Assembly: GCA_018907035.1 (NCBI GenBank)
Contig: JACCIC010000369.1
Location: 82,501 to 146,500, forward strand
Length of the DNA: 64,000 nucleotides
From: Sycobia sp. Sy_11
Taxonomy: Eukaryota; Arthropoda; Insecta; Hymenoptera; Epichrysomallidae
Direction: 5' to 3'
The notes under the pieces were generated by a model. The model worked only from the letters and a program-made list of their open reading frames with translations. It was not told the origin of the DNA and ran no database searches. The position numbers and the translations under genes are program-made. Shown here piece after piece: positions 39,951 through 53,070 of this stretch (its first letter is position 1; every line of letters starts with the position of its first letter).

Positions 39951-40962
39951 TGAATCACGCAAGCGTTTTATGATGTATTTTCGTTGAGAAAGACCCGTTT
40001 AAAGAGACTGAAATTGCCTTACATCACGACAGTCATTGTACTTTAAAGTAAAAATAAAAATAGAAATAAAAATAAAAATACAAAAAGAAACGAATAATTT
40101 AACTTAGACGCTTATGCTATACGGCTAATTATTGAACGCAGTGTGCCTCGCTTTGCTTACTTCGATAAATAAATAATTTCTGGAAGAAAAAAAAGAAATC
40201 GGGTGAGGTGGTTGTGGGGGGGGGGTAGCGATAATAAGGATATATTTCACGTTGCAGTATACTTATTTCTGTACTTATAAAATGCGATATAAATGAAATT
40301 CCCTGTATTAACTTTAACTCCGCTCCATTTCAATTAAGTATAAAAAAAAAGAAATGGTTCTGGTTCATTTTGCACTATAATAGGGGCGGTGCCGTGTACT
40401 GATGTAATTTCAATAAGAGTAGTATTTTTGTCGTTGTTTTGTTTTCTTTTTTTTTGTTTTGTTCATTAATCCAAGGGCCAAAGTTAAAAGCTTATAATTG
40501 CGCCTGCGGCGATATCTGATTTAATTGCATTAACGAAAACTATCCGTTGCTTTGCTCAGTTTTATTCTGCATCCACGGCGGAAATTAATATTTTATTCGA
40601 GAGAAATTATAACTTCAGTTAAAACGTGCGTTTTGTATAAAAAAGAAAAAAAAAACCACAAAAAAAAAAGAAAGAAAAATCGCTGCCGCGGCTATATTAT
40701 CATTAACGGAATATGCGCATATTATTAAAATGGCCTTTATTATTAATTACCATAAAATGAATAATTTATAGTAATTAGCGCGGCTAATTACAAGCGGTGA
40801 ATTATACTCTTATCCGAAGTTCGGAGCTTCAGATATCGGTTATCGCGTTCAATTAACAATATATAAATATGCCTTTTAAACGAACGAGTTAGTTCGACGT
40901 CGAAGGCAAATATTGTGCCCAAATCTCTTGCGCTTGTTTATTTAGAACGGACTGTAATATAA

Positions 40963-41034
<72 letters not shown>

Positions 41035-41260
41035 ATGAGTGTGCGCGCGTTCATAAGTATGTGAAAAGAGAAAATTAGTGAAAATTTACAGTTTGCGTTT
41101 AAGAAGCTATTGGCGGAGAAAACGTTTCGGCAAAAATGTTAATATTATACATTTTCTGGGAAGTAGGAGATAGAAAGAGAGACGCAGAAGCGCGAAAATG
41201 AATTCATAAAACGTTTCGTCACTTTTTTGTCGTTGAACGTGGCTACATTTCAGTTTCGTA
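39951..41260. other. AT-rich unique segment with one compound repeat
   Basis: Mostly unique, with A-runs near 40640-40675 and an AAAAT-like run at 40047-40085. A CA-TA-GT compound lies at 40970-41034, CA passing through TA into GT so that it forms a large near-palindrome. No exon is supported. Confidence 0.55.
40970..41034. repeat. Compound (CA)n(TA)n(GT)n palindromic microsatellite
   Basis: The CA arm and the GT arm are complementary around a TA centre, so the tract can fold on itself. Confidence 0.85.
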
Positions 41261-41264
41261 AGAG

Positions 41265-41319
<55 letters not shown>

Positions 41320-42340
41320 TTTTCTTCGCATACACACTCTTCGCACGGGCATATGGCAATTATCGCTAAAACATTTTCACCGCGCCCGCGCGGCTCGAGC
41401 GAAAACGCGGGCGCGTTTTTCTCCATCGCCTCGATCGAGCGTAAATTGCCGAGCGCTCGTCGAATGCGTAATTAACACTCGAGATTAATACTCGACGATA
41501 GTGGAAGAAAAGTGTAACACTCGGTTTTGCCCGCCATCGATCGCGCGGGACAGAAAGGCAAGCGCCGTACTTTTCTTGCACTAGCGCGCCGCTGCCAATG
41601 GACGTAGCTGCTCATGCCTCAGACCGAGAATTGGCCAATTTCAATGCACGACTGTTCGAAATTTGGTTGTTGTACCGGGATCGATTTTCTATCCGAATGA
41701 AGTACGTTCTTGCTTCCTTAATTCGATCGAGTATAAATCCCAGATTACTGGGCATTCATTGGCCATTGATAACGATTAGTAGGATGCCCGACCAATTGTC
41801 GAACGATTCCACTTCAGTTTTTGGCCAAACATTGGATGAATTCGAGATTAAAATTTTTGATCATTTCCATTCCTAGGGCATTATAGCTGAGCGTCAAAAT
41901 TTACCACTGCATTTTTTTCTCAAGCTTTAATCGGCTATACGCAGGGCCGTATTGGGCCATTTTCACGCGAATCTATCTTTGAGCACTAAAACCGGTCAAC
42001 GGACTTGGTCGTCAGAGATTTAAAAATTGTTGAGATTACCACCAGTAATAAACCTTGCCGAAAATTTTTTTTTACCTCTCTCGTTGTTGCATCGCTAAAT
42101 GTTTGCTACTTCGTTCTCTGTATAACAATAAAAAAACAATTATGAGTCAATTTTTCGGCCCTAAATTGATATTTATAGGTAGAGGGCAAAACAAATATAA
42201 AACTTGACTTTATTCAACAATGTTTGTGTAAACCACAATCAGGCCTCGAGTTTCTTGCTCTAACTGAGCGTGTTAATTTTCCGTTCTTTTGTTTCATTCC
42301 AAAATTCTCCATTATCCACTGCCCGTGTATACCCGTGAAA
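41261..42340. other. Gene-free segment of mixed unique DNA
   Basis: It begins with a TA array at 41267-41314. The rest is unique and includes the 92-codon open frame listed separately. No splice-flanked exon is evident. Confidence 0.45.
41598..41876 (+). other. Unassigned open frame of 92 codons
   Basis: The frame is free of microsatellite and has a varied, protein-like composition with a basic/aromatic middle and an acidic C-terminal end before TAG. It overlaps a perfect AATTGGCCAATT palindrome near its start. No family is recognised and no splice signals stand out. I treat it as an open frame of unknown meaning in intergenic DNA. Confidence 0.12.
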
Positions 42341-43040
42341 TTGAATGGAAACGCCCTACAAAGCCCCGTCGAGGCGCCAACAGCTATATAACATTATCGG
42401 CAATTTTCGCCTAAAACAGAAATCGATGCGCGCCGGCCCCTCTCCTGCCTCCGCCCCCCTTGTTTTTCCTCTCATTTCACGGATTTTCCGCGGCGACGGG
42501 CCACGACCGCACGGTCAACGTGCATCGCCCTAGCGTGACTCTCAGGAACTATAGGCACCTCCGACGGTATATCGGATCCCCCCGGGCTGCGCTCGCAGAG
42601 CACAAGGGAAGCAGGCCGGGCCTGCCGGGCGCGCCGCAGGACTCTCGCGCGAGCGTACGCAGGGATCCAGCCCTGGAAGGTCGGAGGGGGGGGGGAAAGG
42701 CGGCACGCACTCAGGCAAGCAGGCGAGGCGAGCGTGCGCGCGCGACGCTAGGGGTCGGACGGGCGACGCGGGGGGCGCGTCGGCGTTCGGTCGGTGCTGC
42801 AGGAGGGTTTCGGCGTGCGCGCGCGCGCGCGCGCTCGTACGCTTTTCCCCCGGCGGGCGGGAACTTTTCGGGAGGGGGTCAGGTTCGCCTACCCCGCGGC
42901 AGATGACGCCACCGTGACCTGTCGCGCCGGAGATTTTCCCGCAAGGGCGAGGGGTGCGCGACAGAGCCCGCAGCGACCCCGACTCCGGGCGTCAGCGCGC
43001 GAGCGAGCGCCTTTTATCCGAGCGTAGCATTTTTCGTGGG
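42341..43040. other. CpG-rich block of about 0.7 kb
   Basis: Strongly GC-rich with many CpGs and a CG run at about 42820-42834, and without microsatellites. Open frames on the + strand lack recognisable domains. It is one of the clearest isolated CpG-rich blocks and may mark a promoter of an intergenic transcript. Confidence 0.4.
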
Positions 43041-43115
43041 GCACGAGCCGGCGTCGGATTTTTCTAATTCAATTTTTACCTTTTTCCACATTGTACGCGT
43101 TCGCCATTCGCTGGG

Positions 43116-43167
<52 letters not shown>

Positions 43168-43429
43168 GTTAGGTAGATATGCAGGAGCTTCGAGAATATA
43201 CGATTGAAAGCTTTTACGCGATTCCTCTCACCTGTCGCCCAGGGTAGAGAGCGACGTCCTATTTTGATGAATAATTTTACGAACACATATGTACGCATCG
43301 TAGGATTGAGTCAGGGCTCGGAGAGGGTAAAGAATACTTTTAAAAAAATTGATGCCGCTGACGCATACAGTGGCTGTTTTTTTTCAAGCGAATGCTTCCA
43401 ACGAGCATTAGACCGTGTGTATACTATTC

Positions 43430-43477
<48 letters not shown>

Positions 43478-44990
43478 GATATATATGTATGTATATGTAT
43501 GTATGTATACGTATGTATAATACGGTAGAAAGTAGCCGGGTTTGCAGGGATTATTGATTTTAGAAGAAAAACTCGGTTTGCTCGGCTTCGCAAACCCGCC
43601 CTCCTCCCCCTCCCAATCCCCTATACAGCACTCTCCTAACTTCCAGCCAGCGATAGACTGGGAACGTCGAGCACTGATATTTCGTTAAAGCCGCGAGGAA
43701 AAGTAAATTTTACAAAAAAAATTGTAACAAGCAATTATAATAAGCACCGTAACTGATTAAGTGTTTTTTTTACGAAAGGTTAATTTTATGAAAGACAATA
43801 TTTTATATGCTTAAATTACAGATCAATAATTTATTCTTTCTTTATTTTATAGCATATATAAAGAGCAGACGCTTTAAAACAATTTCCTCGAAAATAACGA
43901 GAAAATTATAGATCGAAAAGTATACTTTGTGCAATTATTTCTAGTAATTATTAAAAAAAAAATTTTTTTGTTTCACAACTTATTTTCATCCTTTTAAGTT
44001 TAATCAATAACAGTTTTGCCTTCGTTTAATTTTAATAATCAATTTCGTCCAATTTTACAGTAGGATATACATTCAATTTTTTCATATATGTATAAGTATG
44101 AAAATAGCATGCAGCATTATTAAATATTAATATACGTTTTAGAAATTATCGAATATCGTTAAATAATTGTATAGCGTTATTCTTGATAATTTAATGCCAA
44201 AGCTGCCAATGCAATAACTTTGGAAAATGAAGGTAATATGAAATTATACGTCTTAGCGTTTTAGTATTTCATATTTGACGGAAATGTTGTAATAACGTTC
44301 TCTAGACGATGATTTAAGAAATAGACATTTCACTTACGTCGACTGTGGCAATGTAAACTCATAAATCCTTTTTGCATCTTACAATCTTCTTGATCAATTA
44401 ATCTAATTATAATGATTATCTATGTGAGTCTATCCCCTTTTACCATCACCGTAGCGTGTGCAATAATAAATATTACATATTGCACAACGTTGGATGAAGC
44501 AGATTTACCTAGATCCGACCAAATTCGTTGATGGGGGGCTGGCGCATTATCCTGTGTCAGCAATGGTATATTTATGATTTTTCTGCAATACTGATAAAAA
44601 TGCTTGTTAGGATAATTGGGATTTTAAGTTTTTTATTTACATAGACAGATTTTTACTTAATTTTATTTAAATGTTTACTGTAATTTAAATATGTTACTGT
44701 AACAACAGATTTGACAGTATGAAATACAGATAAATTCTTGATACGAGGTATAGCAAGCGCAAATTGTTTTTTTCTTTCGACGCCAGGTAACGGACAGCAC
44801 TAATTTTTTTCGAAATCTGTGCTAGTTATACGGCGGGGCAACTTACTTGATTCGCCGATGTTTATCGCTTATACGTACATCCGTGACATCGAATTTTCTA
44901 AACGTCAGTCGCCGTCCGTGATGAACCAGAGTCCTTTCTTACTGGCTGAATGCACAAGTGAAGCCTTAACCCGTGAAAATTCTCGATCGC
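43041..44990. other. Gene-free segment: two TA arrays, then AT-rich unique DNA
   Basis: TA at 43118-43165 and 43434-43475, then 1.4 kb of AT-rich, microsatellite-poor DNA that contains the possible transposase fragment at 44420-44623. Confidence 0.55.
44420..44623 (-). pseudogene. Possible decayed DDE transposase fragment (QDNAPA motif)
   Basis: On the minus strand a 67-codon stretch between two stops contains IPLLTQDNAPAPH (codons for QDNAPAPH at 44554-44531). Tc1/mariner and pogo/Tigger transposases carry a similar hydrophobic strand followed by (Q/L)DNAPxH around the second catalytic aspartate. The fragment continues for about 36 residues without further recognisable motifs and has no start context. 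The surrounding 43.6-44.95 kb is AT-rich and nearly free of microsatellites, as expected of an old insertion. The match is a short motif and could be chance. Confidence 0.35.
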
Positions 44991-45042
<52 letters not shown>

Positions 45043-46172
45043 TTTCGGCTGCGATAAACATCGCCAGCCCGTAAAATAAATTGATTTGCAAGAAAAATAT
45101 GCAAACAGGCATCCATCGAATACCGTGCACGTCGAAACATTTCATACACGTTCTGTGTTTAATACGACCGGAACGATTTTCGTAAGCTTATTATAAGTCA
45201 AGAACAATGGGACTTGTATTGTTAAAGGTGCACAGGATGATATTACGTTATCGGTGTCGAATATTTTACAAATCGAAGATTCTCGTACAATTTGAGCATT
45301 GCCGAATCGGCACGAAACTCGTCCGATTATCATTGGATTTATGCGACGAAAATACGCAGCGATAAATAAATTTCGAATGACGAAATAACGTAGCGCGTAA
45401 AACGTCAAATCAATCGTAGAAAATTTAACATTCAACGGACGTTGATAGTGGACGAGTCACTCGTCGATATAAGAAGCCTTCTTGTACAGCAGAGAGTCGA
45501 GCGATTTAAACAGGCTGAGAGGTCGTTTCGAAAAATTTGCAAGAGGATTAATATCTCGTATAATGACGTATCTACGAATGATCATTAATGCAGGCACAGC
45601 GCGAAAGATTGACCGCGCGGGCGCTGCGTCGAAGACCATCGCGATTTTCCATCGAGGATCGCGTCCGAGCCCGAGGTCCAGATTCTTTCTGTCCCCCCAG
45701 CTCCCCACTCCCGAAAGGCCGACCGGCGGAATCGTTAAATCCGACGCTCTTTAACGCGGATATCGATTTCGAGGCGACTCGCCCGGTCTCGTGCCGTTCG
45801 CGCCCCGCGATGAACTTTATCGGGCATCGGCGGCCCCTCGTTCGGCTGGAAAATCATCGACGAATCGAGTCACACGGGCGTGACTGTTTTTTTTTTGTTT
45901 TTTTTTTTTTTTTTTTTCGGAGCAAGACGCACGAGGTTGGGATGATTTTTACGACGGTCGCGCGTACGCGGCTGTCGTTACATTATTACTGGACGGACCG
46001 CGTTAAAGTTCGACCGCGTTAAAGCGTTCGGATGATTTGGATGATAATCCTGGAAGGACTATTACGGAATACGAAGTGAATCTAAACGAACGGACGATCG
46101 AGAGTAAATAATGCGCGTGTACATATATTTATTTACTGAACTGTGCAGAAACAAGTTGTAAACTGTAAATAA

Positions 46173-46221
<49 letters not shown>

Positions 46222-46607
46222 TTTATGTGTGTAAGCATTAAATTTATACTTTTCGTGCGATATTACACACGTGCGCAACCCCTTTCTAAAATCATTCGTA
46301 TCGGGACACGAAACGCGCCGCGGTTTTCTCGATAATTTCATCGCGCGCGCGCATAATATATACTACACATATATGCGCGTTGAGCTATTTAATAATAAAT
46401 CCGCCACCCGCGGCGCTAGCCAATATATTCCGACGTGCGATTTCTTCGCTTTTACGGCGCCGTGTCCGTGTGTCCCGAACCCCCCCCCCCCGCCCACCCG
46501 CTCGCCCCGCTGCATTCTACATATGACGGCGCATATATACAGAAGATATTGTCCCGCTGGCGCGTATCATCGTTATTGCGGCGTATGTATACCACGAGAG
46601 AATCTCG

Positions 46608-46645
<38 letters not shown>

Positions 46646-46830
46646 GTCTCTCGCTCTATCTGGAGTTTTGTTGCTTTCTTCGCTTATTGTTGGGGGAGGT
46701 GGTGCTTCTGAAAAATCTAGATTTCGCTGTCTGTACGACAGAGTATTATTATTATTAGTATTATTAGTATTAGTGAGATCTGACACTGTCATTGTTGAAA
46801 ATTTATGCGCGCGGCACACATTGCAAGGTA
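44991..46830. other. Gene-free segment: TA and CT arrays, a T-run and unique DNA
   Basis: TA at 44995-45040 and 46175-46219; T-run at 45887-45917; CT at 46611-46640; ATT/AGT triplets at about 46743-46775. The unique part at 45100-45880 is of balanced composition and open in several frames, none recognised. Confidence 0.55.
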
Positions 46831-47267
46831 AAAAATATTAAAAATGTATATAATGTGTTAATTAAAGAGTTATATTAAAGTAATATATATAAAGTTATAT
46901 TAAAGTTGTTATAATTGAATTAATAATAATAATAATAACAAAAATAATAAAAATATATAAAATATTTGTATTTCCATTCGCTTAAGCATATATTTACAGC
47001 GTCCAGAATGAATCGCATAAGAATAATAATAATGAAAGCCGTCCTTTCGCATACAAAAATCAACCGAATTACCAATGAATAAGACCGATGATTTTATCCA
47101 TTATTTAGGAATCTCCATTAACGATCGGCCAATTGACAGTGAAAGAGATTTATAACCCGAGCCATTACATATACTCGACGATTTCTCTATGCTTAGCAAC
47201 AAATAAACAAAAAAAAAACGAAAAAATACGTGTCTTCACACTGTTTACAGATAGACAGACAGCAGCC

Positions 47268-47316
<49 letters not shown>

Positions 47317-47639
47317 TATCTATCTATGTAGATAGATGTCGTTCCTCGTATAATTTACGCACCATTCGGACATCATCGCCTTCATATACACCGAGGACGT
47401 AATGGCGCGTCAGCGCGATCCAGATAGGAGAGATTTATTCAACCCAATTCTCGCCCGTGTACTACATACCCTAAACCCCTCTCCCCTCCGCCACCCTCAA
47501 GAACATCCCTCGTCGCCCCCGTCGTCCTTCATAAAATAAAAAATATACTACACACGTGTAATACATCGAAAGTGCCGCCAGATTAGCCCTCGTATAATAT
47601 ACGTATACAGAAGCATATACATATATACATTTATATATG

Positions 47640-47695
<56 letters not shown>

Positions 47696-48300
47696 TTTAT
47701 CGCACCGGCGCACTTTCGATAGCGCGAATTATCATTCGCCGCGTGGCATCGAGCCGCCGCGAACGGGGGATGGCTCTCGAAAAGATGAGTGGAGGGAGGG
47801 CGGCGGGAGGATAGGAGGAGGGTTGCGAGAGGCCGTGCGCCGACGCGTCGCGTCGCATATACGCTAGGATGGGGGAGGGCGGGGGGGGGGTAAGCGGCGT
47901 CCGCGTCAGGGCTCGCTCGCGGCGCGACGGGCGCGTCGGCGAAGTTTTACGCTTCGACGGGGCCGGGCGCAACGCAATAAAGCCGGCGCTGCGGTACAAT
48001 AAAACGCATCGAGAGAGTCGCGCGAGTCTCGGGCTCTCAGCTGATGTCGCTGAGTGGCCCGCGATCGAATGTAATCCCCCCTACCCCCGCCCCACCCCGT
48101 GCTCCGCGCGTCGGTGGACGCCTCGTCGTCACGTGGCTCCGTCGTCGTCCTTGCGCGGTGGTCGGCGGGGCGGGGGGAGGGGGGGGGCTCAGGCTCGCAA
48201 TGAAGCCGCGCCACCCTCGTCGACTTTTAGCAAATCTGCGCTCGTCGTTGCGTCTATTGACACGAGCCGCTTTCGCATCCATTGCTGGATTTTGAATTAA
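46831..48300. other. Gene-free segment: TA arrays, then a CpG-rich block
   Basis: AT-rich to 47270; TA at 47270-47312 and 47647-47695; a CpG-rich block at 47700-48250 with G and C runs; then the possible solo transposon end at 48301. No exon is supported. Confidence 0.55.
47318..47337. repeat. 20-base palindrome ATCTATCTA-TG-TAGATAGAT
   Basis: A 9-bp perfect inverted repeat with a two-base centre directly follows a (TA)n array. It probably arose from a GATA-type microsatellite flipping orientation. Confidence 0.6.
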
Positions 48301-48317
48301 GTCACCCTGTATGTATA
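48301..48317 (-). repeat. Possible solo transposon end resembling the 36.7-kb element
   Basis: GTCACCCTGTATGTATA resembles the right end of the 562-bp element (GACACCCTGTATA). No matching ACAGGGTG left end is visible within several kb upstream, so this is either a broken copy or a chance match. Confidence 0.25.
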
Positions 48318-48863
48318 TAGTACAGATGCACCCACATGCTTGCCGTAGTTAGACAGTATAGTAGTCGTTAGTAGTACGTAGTACGTGTACGTCCTTTCAT
48401 TCGCTTTTCATTTTATTTCGTTAATTTTTTGCGAACTCACTCTGCAGATGGAAAATCTGCCTGGACCCGTGATTTTTATTGCCGATTGATATACGTCGGA
48501 TATTACGATGTGCGGAAAAATCAATGAAACTCATGATGGCATTGATGCATTCGCACTCGGTGTGACAATTGTTATTATAAAAAAAACAACCTTTGGTTTT
48601 TTATCTCACTTTTTTTATTTTACATATAAAATTATTTATTTACTTTTTTAACAATCATTTTGTTTAACTTTATTATTTCGATATTACTTTATGATTTCAT
48701 TTGGTTTTCTATTTTTATTTTATCCTTTCTAGCTTAAAGATATCACTATATGTATAAAGATCCAAATCCCGAACGAGAGACATGGACTGAGTGCGCTGGA
48801 AGAAGAGAGCTCAGCCGAAATAGGGGGTGGACTCGAACAAGGTATAAAATTTAAATTTTTCCC

Positions 48864-48917
<54 letters not shown>

Positions 48918-50281
48918 TATCCGAAAGATCCCACCTATGTACGCATATTTTTTTGCACGAGCTCGCTACGGGGGTGCGACACATTCCGAAACGCCATGGC
49001 CCACCCCGTCCAAGTGAGCCGAGCCATCGTCGAGCGAGCGTGCGCGGCTCGGGCAATTCACGGAACATTTTTACCACGCTCGAGGCCCGCATGGTTGCCG
49101 AGCCCGCGCACCTCCTCGACTCTTTCATTCTCCTGCTTGCATTTCTCCCTCCCTCGCATGCGCATGACTTTTTTGCACCGGCTGTGCGTGTATGCGTGTA
49201 TGTGTGCCTGTGTGTGTGTGTGTGTGCTAGCGCGCTTGTGCACGTATAAATATGTATATATGTGTACGGGTGTATGCGCGGAAGGGCAGTCGCAAAATTC
49301 CGACGTAAAAGTGTCAGGGAAGCCTTTATGTTTATGAAGGGAGAGTGTGTGTTCATGTGTGAGTGGGTGGGGGGGAGGCGGGTGGACGTAGACGCAGCCT
49401 AGCCACGACGGGCTCCATGCCCGCTTGGCTCGGACAAAATTTTCTGGCCAGGTATTTTTTACAGATCACTTTGGAGCACGCGCGCGGCGCGAGCTGGTCC
49501 AGATGGAACTCCGGCGCGGCGCTATAAAGCTCTATCGGTAAGGCAGATCGAGTGGTTACAGCCCGATCGGGTCAGACGCAGCCCCCGGTCATCCTGACCG
49601 AAATCTCGCCGCAAGGAGCTCTTTCCCTTTATTTCCCGCTTACTTTGGGAATGCGAAAGAGCCCGACATCAAGGTAGGTCTAGCTTAAGGCTTTTATCGA
49701 AACGAGCGATAACGAACGAGAACCAAAGAAAACAAAAGGGAAGAAAAAAAAATTTTATCGCCGAACTCTCCCTTATCGGGAGCTATAGGACGCGGGGGGG
49801 TGGGGGACTTAGAGGACTTCGGCGCACGCCCAGTAGTAGTAACAGAAAATGCAAGTATATAATAAAGGCTGCGCGGGGATCGAGACGGAAAATCGGGGGG
49901 AAAAAGCGTCTCGGGTAAAAGTAGCGTATATAATGCCGTTGAATTCTAAGCGACACGGCGAGGCAACTGAGAAAAGAGCCACAATGCGACAGAGATAGAG
50001 AGAGAGAGAGTGAGAGAGCGAGAGAAGGAGAGAGACGGCGAGCGAGAAAAGGAGAGACGGAGAAAGGGGGATCGCGCGAGGGAGGCGGAAAGAGACTGTG
50101 CGGCAATCCTCTCGTAGATGGCGCGTCAGGTGTCTTTCGGATCGCAAGGACGCCTTTTCCCAGGATTCTACTCATAGCCGAACTATCTCAGGACCACCGC
50201 CCATTTCTCTCCCGCCCTATACTTTTTTCCATCCTGCCCTCGTTGCCGTGGCTCTTGACTCTCATGTCGTCTCTCGCTCTT

Positions 50282-50343
<62 letters not shown>

Positions 50344-50540
50344 CATCTATATCCCCCTTTCTTTCCGGCGAGTTACACGCATACACGTATACTCGCTCGA
50401 GGGAGAACTCTATACAGAGTGCCGCGTCAGGCAGATTCGGAAGACTCCCCCGGAAAATGCGAGTTTCCCTGCTCGTTCTTTCTCTCCCTCTCTCTCTCTC
50501 TCTCTGTCCCACTCTCATCCTTCCGTTTTCCTCCCTTTTT

Positions 50541-50592
<52 letters not shown>

Positions 50593-51400
50593 ATAGCCGT
50601 AGCACTCCGCCGTATCTCTCTTCCTCTCTCCGCCGAAACTCCTGCATTTATTTGCCCGCTGGGCAAGGGTTTACACGTATTCGTGTGCGTATTCACTCGT
50701 GTATTAGTGCGCGCGTGTACGTGCTCGCTTTGCCGGGATAGTCACAATTCACACTCTGTTGGGTACTGGCGCAGCACGCACGAACTCGCGCGCGCTACCT
50801 GTACATGCACAATATGTACGCGCCAATACTCAAAGGATGCGTACGAGTGTGCGTAACTGTGTATCGAGGCTGTATATCAAGAGCGTGTGTGCGTGCGTGC
50901 GTGCGTCCGCGCGCGCGAACGTAAGGAGGCCTTTACCGATCGGAAGCCCCGCAAAGAGGTGCACGCACACACACACACACGGGCGCGCGGGGGCGCGCGC
51001 GCAAGGGCCGGTATTATCGACTGCCACCTCCGCCGAGTATAATCCTGAAAATAATGATTAGACCGAGCTCTTACGCCCCCCCCCGCGCCCTCCCCATGGC
51101 ATCCAACGGCCTTTTAATTCTTTCGTATACGCTGATTTTTTGCATCCGTTGCCCCTTCTGCTCTTCATCGACGCTCGAACCTTCTCGGCACGTTGAATTT
51201 GCCATTCACGGATAGATGTCCATACTGGATGGATAGTCGGATTCGGCTCGTATGCGCGCAAACGATGATTGTTAGGAGAAACGAGCGATGACTTTTCGCA
51301 TTATTGCGACATTGCAGAATTGCGCTCGGGTCATCGATTAGTGAAATAGTGAAAGAGCTGAATAATTGATCGATAATAGGCAAAGTCCTAGTAGCGATGA
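48318..51400. other. Gene-free segment: mixed composition with TA, GT and CT arrays
   Basis: TA at 48869-48913 and 50540-50590; GT at 49208-49230; CT at 50296-50341 and 50490-50508; GA-rich at 49995-50070. A CTCF-like core lies at 50116-50124. The long frames at 49783-50860 come from the CT and GA tracts. Confidence 0.6.
50116..50124 (+). promoter_or_regulatory. CTCF-like core AGATGGCGC
   Basis: It matches AGRKGGCRS exactly and is preceded by CTCGT, which fits three of the five upstream consensus positions. It also contains the Pho-like ATGGC. The chance expectation is the same as for the other cores. Confidence 0.2.
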
Positions 51401-52675
51401 ATAAACTCGATTGACAAGTATACGAAGACGACCGTTGAATCTCATTCTTGTATTTAATACTATTTATCCTTCATAGACGCATGAATTTTTTTTCTTTTTA
51501 TCTTTCGCTGTGGGCATTAAAAAATCTTTAGTAGATAATAGATTTGGCTAAAAATGGTTTTAATTGACAAATAGATTTTATTCGGGGGAAATGAAGTAAT
51601 TCCTTTAAGACGACAGTGCATAAGTATATTTTATCATAGAAGCTTTATTATTGTCCATTTTCACGGATTATCAAATTATCCGAAATTCTGCAAGATTCGA
51701 AAATTTGTTCAATTTAAGAGTCTATGATTGAAATAAAATTATTTCGAATGAATCGAATTTTTTTCGTAGTTACTCTTAACTAAATGCTACATTTTTATCG
51801 CGCAATCGACGTTAAAAAAATTACTTACCGTCAGAATTAAAAATATTTAATTCTGTGACAATCCTATCCAAAAAGGCGGGAGGAAGATCCGAGATAGAAG
51901 AGCGAAATTGATCGAAATATGCGAATACATGTCCCATCGAATTCCTGGCTCTTTGCCTAAACAAACACGAGTGTCTTATATTTGAAATAAATTCGCGCTC
52001 ACGCTCTCAATTTCATTCTCATCGCGAATGAATACGCCATCGACGACTGCTCCGTCGGATCTCGGTAATAAATTCGCAGAAACGTTCTCGGGCAAATTTT
52101 ACAAGCACAATCAATGGACCGATCTAAATCTAGCGGTGTTTATATATTTAAAGAGAAAATTTCAAAAATGGCTAAAGCGAGAGAAAAAAAAATTTGTTTC
52201 ATCGATTTACGTATTAGTAGTCGTTATTTGTCAGGTTTCCGTATACGAGCTCGACCTGTACGCTATTTTTTCTACGCGTGTGACGATAAATACGATAAAG
52301 AGCTATTACCCTCCCTCCTTGAAATTATTGATTGCCTTGCAAAAAGCATGGTAAAGTTATAAAATAAAATTTTTACGACGAAATATAAAGATATACGCTC
52401 GCGATTATTATTCATTATTTATATTATTATTAGTCGTTCGTTATATTAACGGATTAATAAAAGCTTTGTAGTTCGACTTACATTCTAAATCTAAAATTTA
52501 TCTATGCGTATATTTACACGAAAGAAGTCATTACATGCTTACTTTACCGTAATTATATTTTTAAATAAAGTTTGCTTTAATAAAAGTTACTCGAACAAAT
52601 TATAAGGCCTTAAGTGGGTTTATTTCAGAGAATTCAATCTAAATAGCAGGAAGTATATACTTTCTTTCCCACAAG

Positions 52676-52730
<55 letters not shown>

Positions 52731-53000
52731 GAGTGGAGAAATCAGAAGCACATTACTAAATTGCAATGTGTAAAAAGTCTCAATTGTACATTACAGAATA
52801 CATTACAGAATAAAAGCTGCATAAAGCAAATGCATAATGATAACTATATGTCGAGTTTCCGACTACAGCGCTAATTCGCTAATTCAGCGTCGATAATTTA
52901 AAAAGTAATAGTACAATAAAAAGCGCATTCTACAGTCGATTCATCGAAGCGACAGAATTCAGCGAAGATCGATGGGGGGGGGGGTACAAAAAAAAATTTG
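51401..53000. other. AT-rich unique gene-free segment
   Basis: Nearly free of microsatellites except a TA array at 52679-52726. Overlapping open frames at 52028-52362 are Lys-rich and unrecognised. It is a candidate region for conserved non-coding elements. Confidence 0.5.
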
Positions 53001-53028
53001 CACCGCCGCAATTCTTTGCTTTATACCT

Positions 53029-53070
<42 letters not shown>

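Noticed and set aside
50795..50801. CTACCTG, the inverse of the Zelda site CAGGTAG
   Set aside because: A single 7-mer is expected several times by chance in 64 kb and no cluster is seen.
52028..52362. Overlapping 108- and 82-codon frames in AT-rich DNA
   Set aside because: Lys/Ile/Tyr-rich composition expected from AT-rich DNA, no domain, and the two frames overlap each other.
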